Shown here one piece after another: positions 21,715 through 23,772 of a stretch of DNA of 23,772 nt. The translations under genes were made by a program, and so were the position numbers. Each line of letters opens with the position of its first letter. Within the stretch, counting starts at the first letter, position 1. The notes below the pieces were generated by a model. That model was not told the origin of the DNA, ran no database searches, and saw nothing but the letters and a program-made list of their open reading frames with translations. The stretch spans positions 1-23,772 of IMG/VR virus record IMGVR_UViG_3300021961_007444; one strand, written 5' to 3'. The DNA comes from a virus.

Positions 21715-22875
21715 TTAAAAAGGAATATCGTTATCGGCATCCGAAACGACAGTCGCAGGCGTATCGGACAGTTTTGCCTCGGCATCAAGTTTCGTATAAA
21801 GATCCATGAAGGAAGCTTTCGTATCAACATCAAACCGATTCAAGCAGAGTTCAATAGCTTTCATACGATTTTTGTGAATACTAAAGGTCTTAACGATATG
21901 TACCAGACGGCGAGTGGAGATAATTTCATCAACACCACCTTCACTGAAGGTTTTGCGAATTACATCAGCCCACGATACAAGTTTTTCAGCAAATTCATCA
22001 TCAGAGCAACCAAGGGAGTCTAGTTCCTTTTTGATAATTTTCTCTTCAACTTTCATAGGAGGAAAGTCTTGTTCAAAGGTATTCAGAAACCGCTCAAGAA
22101 AGGCTTCATTCAATACATTGGTGAACATATATCGACCATCTTCGCTACCTTTACCTTTGGTATTTGCGGTAGCAATGATAGTGAAACCTTCAGCAGGTGA
22201 TACCAATTCATTTTTCTTTTTCAAAAGAAACGGCTTACCTTCAAGTACACGCTGAAGGCAGGAAAGATTCTGAGCACCATAATCAATCTCATCGATACAC
22301 AATACCGCACCTTGGCGAGCAGCAACCGTTACAGGACCATCACGCCATTCCATCTGACCATTGATAAGTACATAGTTACCGAGAAGATCAGATTCATCGG
22401 TATCGGGTGTCATTGAGATGCATACAAACTTACGTTTAGCCTTAGCGCAAGCTTGTTCAACGGACATGGTTTTACCGTTACCAGACTGACCTGTAATAAA
22501 CACAGGAAAGAATTGATTACTCTTTACGATAGCCAGAATATCATCATAGTTACCGAAAGGTACATAGTTTTTGTATGCCTCAGGTACTAGATTCTCGGTT
22601 TCAAGATCAGTGGTAACGCTAGTGATACGATTACCACTAGAAACGACCGGCTCAGGTTTTTTCATAGGAATTACAGCCATATCAACAGTGGTGCCTGGTA
22701 CCTTATATAGACCGCGACCAGCACGATTAGAATCTTCTTTTGTGAACCACTGAGGAAACTTTAGATTGTTTTCCTCACAAATATCAACAATTTCTTGGCG
22801 TGATACAACCTGTTTGCCCGAAGCTTTGACCAATGACAGAAATTCTTCACGTTTATCAGTCCGAGAGACTCGCAT
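21715..22875 (-). CDS. cobS: CobS/MoxR-like AAA+ ATPase
   Basis: A 386-residue protein of the AAA_5/MoxR clan, the type annotated cobS in marine T4-like phages. An N-terminal domain of about 90 residues (SRQEIVDICEENNLKFPQWF, later RAGRGLYKV) looks winged-helix-like. The ATPase follows: PVFITGQSGNGKTMSVEQAC (Walker A GQSGNGKT), AVLCIDEIDYGAQN (Walker B), FTIIATANTKGKG (sensor 1) and LNEAFLERFLNTF (arginine finger). The C-terminus has STRRLVHIVKTFSIH and an acidic DNDIPF tail. MoxR/CobS ATPases work with a VWA-domain partner, which is encoded just upstream. GGAG lies before the ATG and a perfect-consensus promoter is at 22905-22932. True cobalamin function is doubtful; a chaperone-like role is equally possible. 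Confidence 0.88.
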   Translation of the reverse strand: MRVSRTDKREEFLSLVKASGKQVVSRQEIVDICEENNLKFPQWFTKEDSNRAGRGLYKVPGTTVDMAVIPMKKPEPVVSSGNRITSVTTDLETENLVPEAYKNYVPFGNYDDILAIVKSNQFFPVFITGQSGNGKTMSVEQACAKAKRKFVCISMTPDTDESDLLGNYVLINGQMEWRDGPVTVAARQGAVLCIDEIDYGAQNLSCLQRVLEGKPFLLKKKNELVSPAEGFTIIATANTKGKGSEDGRYMFTNVLNEAFLERFLNTFEQDFPPMKVEEKIIKKELDSLGCSDDEFAEKLVSWADVIRKTFSEGGVDEIISTRRLVHIVKTFSIHKNRMKAIELCLNRFDVDTKASFMDLYTKLDAEAKLSDTPATVVSDADNDIPF

Positions 22876-22904
22876 AATATAAACTCCAATCAGTTAATAA
22901 TCAC

Positions 22905-22932
22905 ATTATACACGCTCTGGTTTTTGTGTCAA
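22905..22932 (-). promoter_or_regulatory. Consensus sigma70 promoter for the CobS-like gene
   Basis: TTGACA (22927-22932), 16-base spacer, TATAAT (22905-22910): both boxes match the bacterial consensus exactly. The start would be about 22898 and the leader about 22 bases. The -35 box overlaps an inverted repeat. Confidence 0.88.
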
Positions 22933-22941
22933 CCAGAGTGT
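22912..22941. repeat. Inverted repeat over the -35 box of the CobS-like promoter
   Basis: CTCTGGTT (22915-22922) and AACCAGAG (22931-22938) are perfect complements with an eight-base centre, and the stem extends to 11 pairs with one G-T (22912-22922 with 22931-22941). It has no U-tail. Geometry is like that of the repeat at 21679-21703 but the sequence differs. Confidence 0.78.
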
Positions 22942-22949
22942 TGTAAAAA

Positions 22950-23772
22950 TCATACAGCAATTTCTTTAATGAACTTGTTGACAAGTACACGGTTAACTTG
23001 TCGTTTCTTATTCATCTTAATGAATGCATTCCTTAATTTACTTTGGCTCATTTTATCATCTACTTCCAGATCCTCATCTTCGATTTGAAGATTCGAACCA
23101 CCAGGAATCATAAAGAATTTGGAGTAGCCACGATTGTGAGACTCAAGAAACTTTTCATCTCGCATTTTTTTGGCTAACTCTGAGGCTTTCTCGCGCATTT
23201 CCTGGTGTGCATTGTTTTGATATATTTTTTCTTGCATATTTTGTCCATCTTCAAAGAAATATTTGTCAAGAATATTATATTTCATTGCACCTAAACTTTT
23301 AGAGGTAATGAAGAATCCAATGATATCAGATTCGGCAGTTTCTTTATACCACTTCATAATAGATTCGCGCAGACCATAATCATGTTCATATGAAGTAACT
23401 TTGAATTGCATTTTCTTACTTTTATCATTAATGATCAGATTAACATTTCGACGATTCAAACTATCAAACTTTTGTTCAGATTTCACATAAGAAGAAATGA
23501 TATCGGCATCACCATCATGAAGAACGATAGTTTTAACGATATCAAGATTATTTTTCTTTTTGAAATCAACGGTAAGATTCCTCAAAGCAACCACAGCCTC
23601 GATTAGAGGAGTATTCGAAAGAGTTTCACTATTAGGAACATAATACCGTTTACCTTGAGTATATGATTGTAGATAGGAATTTGATAGACAAACCAGATTC
23701 TTTACGCATCGAGTGAAATCACGAGTAGACATCCGATTACTCAAATACTCTCGAAGAAAAACGGGAAAGAAG
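22950..23772 (-). CDS. CobT-like VWA-domain protein (partial, 5' end beyond the window)
   Basis: About 273 residues of the C-terminal part; the frame stays open to the window edge with no convincing start (a TTG at 23744 only). Seen: STRDFTRCVKNLVCLSNSYL, SNTPLIEAVVALRNLTVDF, where N-T-P-L-x-E-A is typical of VWA proteins of CobT type, then TIVLHDGDADI (counterpart of the L-T-D-G-D metal-site strand) and SDIIGFFITSK. A long Lys/Glu-rich helix and DEDLEVDDKMSQSKLRNAF follow. Cyanophage annotations often call this protein a peptidase, but no protease motif is visible here. With the CobS-like ATPase just downstream it forms a MoxR-VWA pair, usually a remodelling chaperone. Confidence 0.8.
   Translation of the reverse strand, partial: FFPVFLREYLSNRMSTRDFTRCVKNLVCLSNSYLQSYTQGKRYYVPNSETLSNTPLIEAVVALRNLTVDFKKKNNLDIVKTIVLHDGDADIISSYVKSEQKFDSLNRRNVNLIINDKSKKMQFKVTSYEHDYGLRESIMKWYKETAESDIIGFFITSKSLGAMKYNILDKYFFEDGQNMQEKIYQNNAHQEMREKASELAKKMRDEKFLESHNRGYSKFFMIPGGSNLQIEDEDLEVDDKMSQSKLRNAFIKMNKKRQVNRVLVNKFIKEIAV

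Noticed and set aside
21715-23772. Cobalamin biosynthesis as the role of the CobS-like and CobT-like pair
   Set aside because: Both fit a general MoxR-VWA pairing; no other cobalamin gene is present, so the pathway label is not supported even though the gene name is customary.

Overview
The window looks like the replication module of a T4-like myovirus (straboviral/marine T4-superfamily type), flanked by accessory genes. The case rests on recognisable homologues of gp45, gp44, gp62, RegA, gp43, UvsX and gp41 in the T4 order. It is supported by a small heat-shock protein (Hsp20), a CobS-like ATPase with a CobT-like VWA partner, MazG-type enzymes and AT-rich sequence, a gene mix familiar from marine cyanophages and pelagiphages. 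The host cannot be named from this sequence. All genes I can support are on the minus strand, so transcription runs from the right end to the left. Intergenic space is very small (largest gap about 107 bases). Many neighbours overlap by ATGA or TGATG, so translation is probably coupled. I see no tRNA, CRISPR array or insertion sequence.

Right end (about 21264-23772). A CobT-like VWA protein runs off the window edge, followed by the CobS/MoxR-like AAA+ ATPase behind a perfect TTGACA-16-TATAAT promoter. Next is a small winged-helix protein with its own promoter and a rho-independent terminator.

Core replication block 1 (about 17391-21251). A DxD glycosyltransferase, a DUF5664/MazZ-like nucleotide pyrophosphohydrolase, gp45 clamp, gp44 and gp62 clamp loader, RegA and a 61-aa unknown.

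Accessory insert between regA and gene 43 (about 13299-17283). Hsp20, a metallophosphoesterase, a rubrerythrin and rubredoxin pair, a dCMP deaminase, a twin-arginine-signal protein, an AbrB-MazG fusion, a MazG protein and two small genes, one Sm-like. A good early promoter at 16781-16809 could drive the run from the phosphoesterase through gp41.

Core replication block 2 (8024-13299): gp43 DNA polymerase, UvsX recombinase, a small protein and gp41 helicase, the middle two junctions with long reading-frame overlaps.

Late cassette (5098-8028). A T4-type late promoter (TATAAATA) overlaps the gp41 stop codon and opens a tightly coupled four-gene unit: a possible nuclease, a protein with a ligase-like KWDG motif, and two small proteins. 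The ligase-like protein and the last small protein both begin with a peptide resembling the T4 capsid-targeting sequence, ending in a gp21-type protease site. My best candidate for an undescribed system is therefore a late-expressed nuclease/ligase-like pair, with the ligase-like member loaded into the prohead.

Left end (1-5067): a sugar cassette with four glycosyltransferase-like proteins, a nucleotide-sugar 4,6-dehydratase and a sugar C-methyltransferase.

A regulatory theme recurs. At two places (8005-8028 and 16766-16809) a promoter start site falls inside a hairpin that would otherwise hide the ribosome binding site of the next gene. This is the logic known for T4 late genes such as e and soc.
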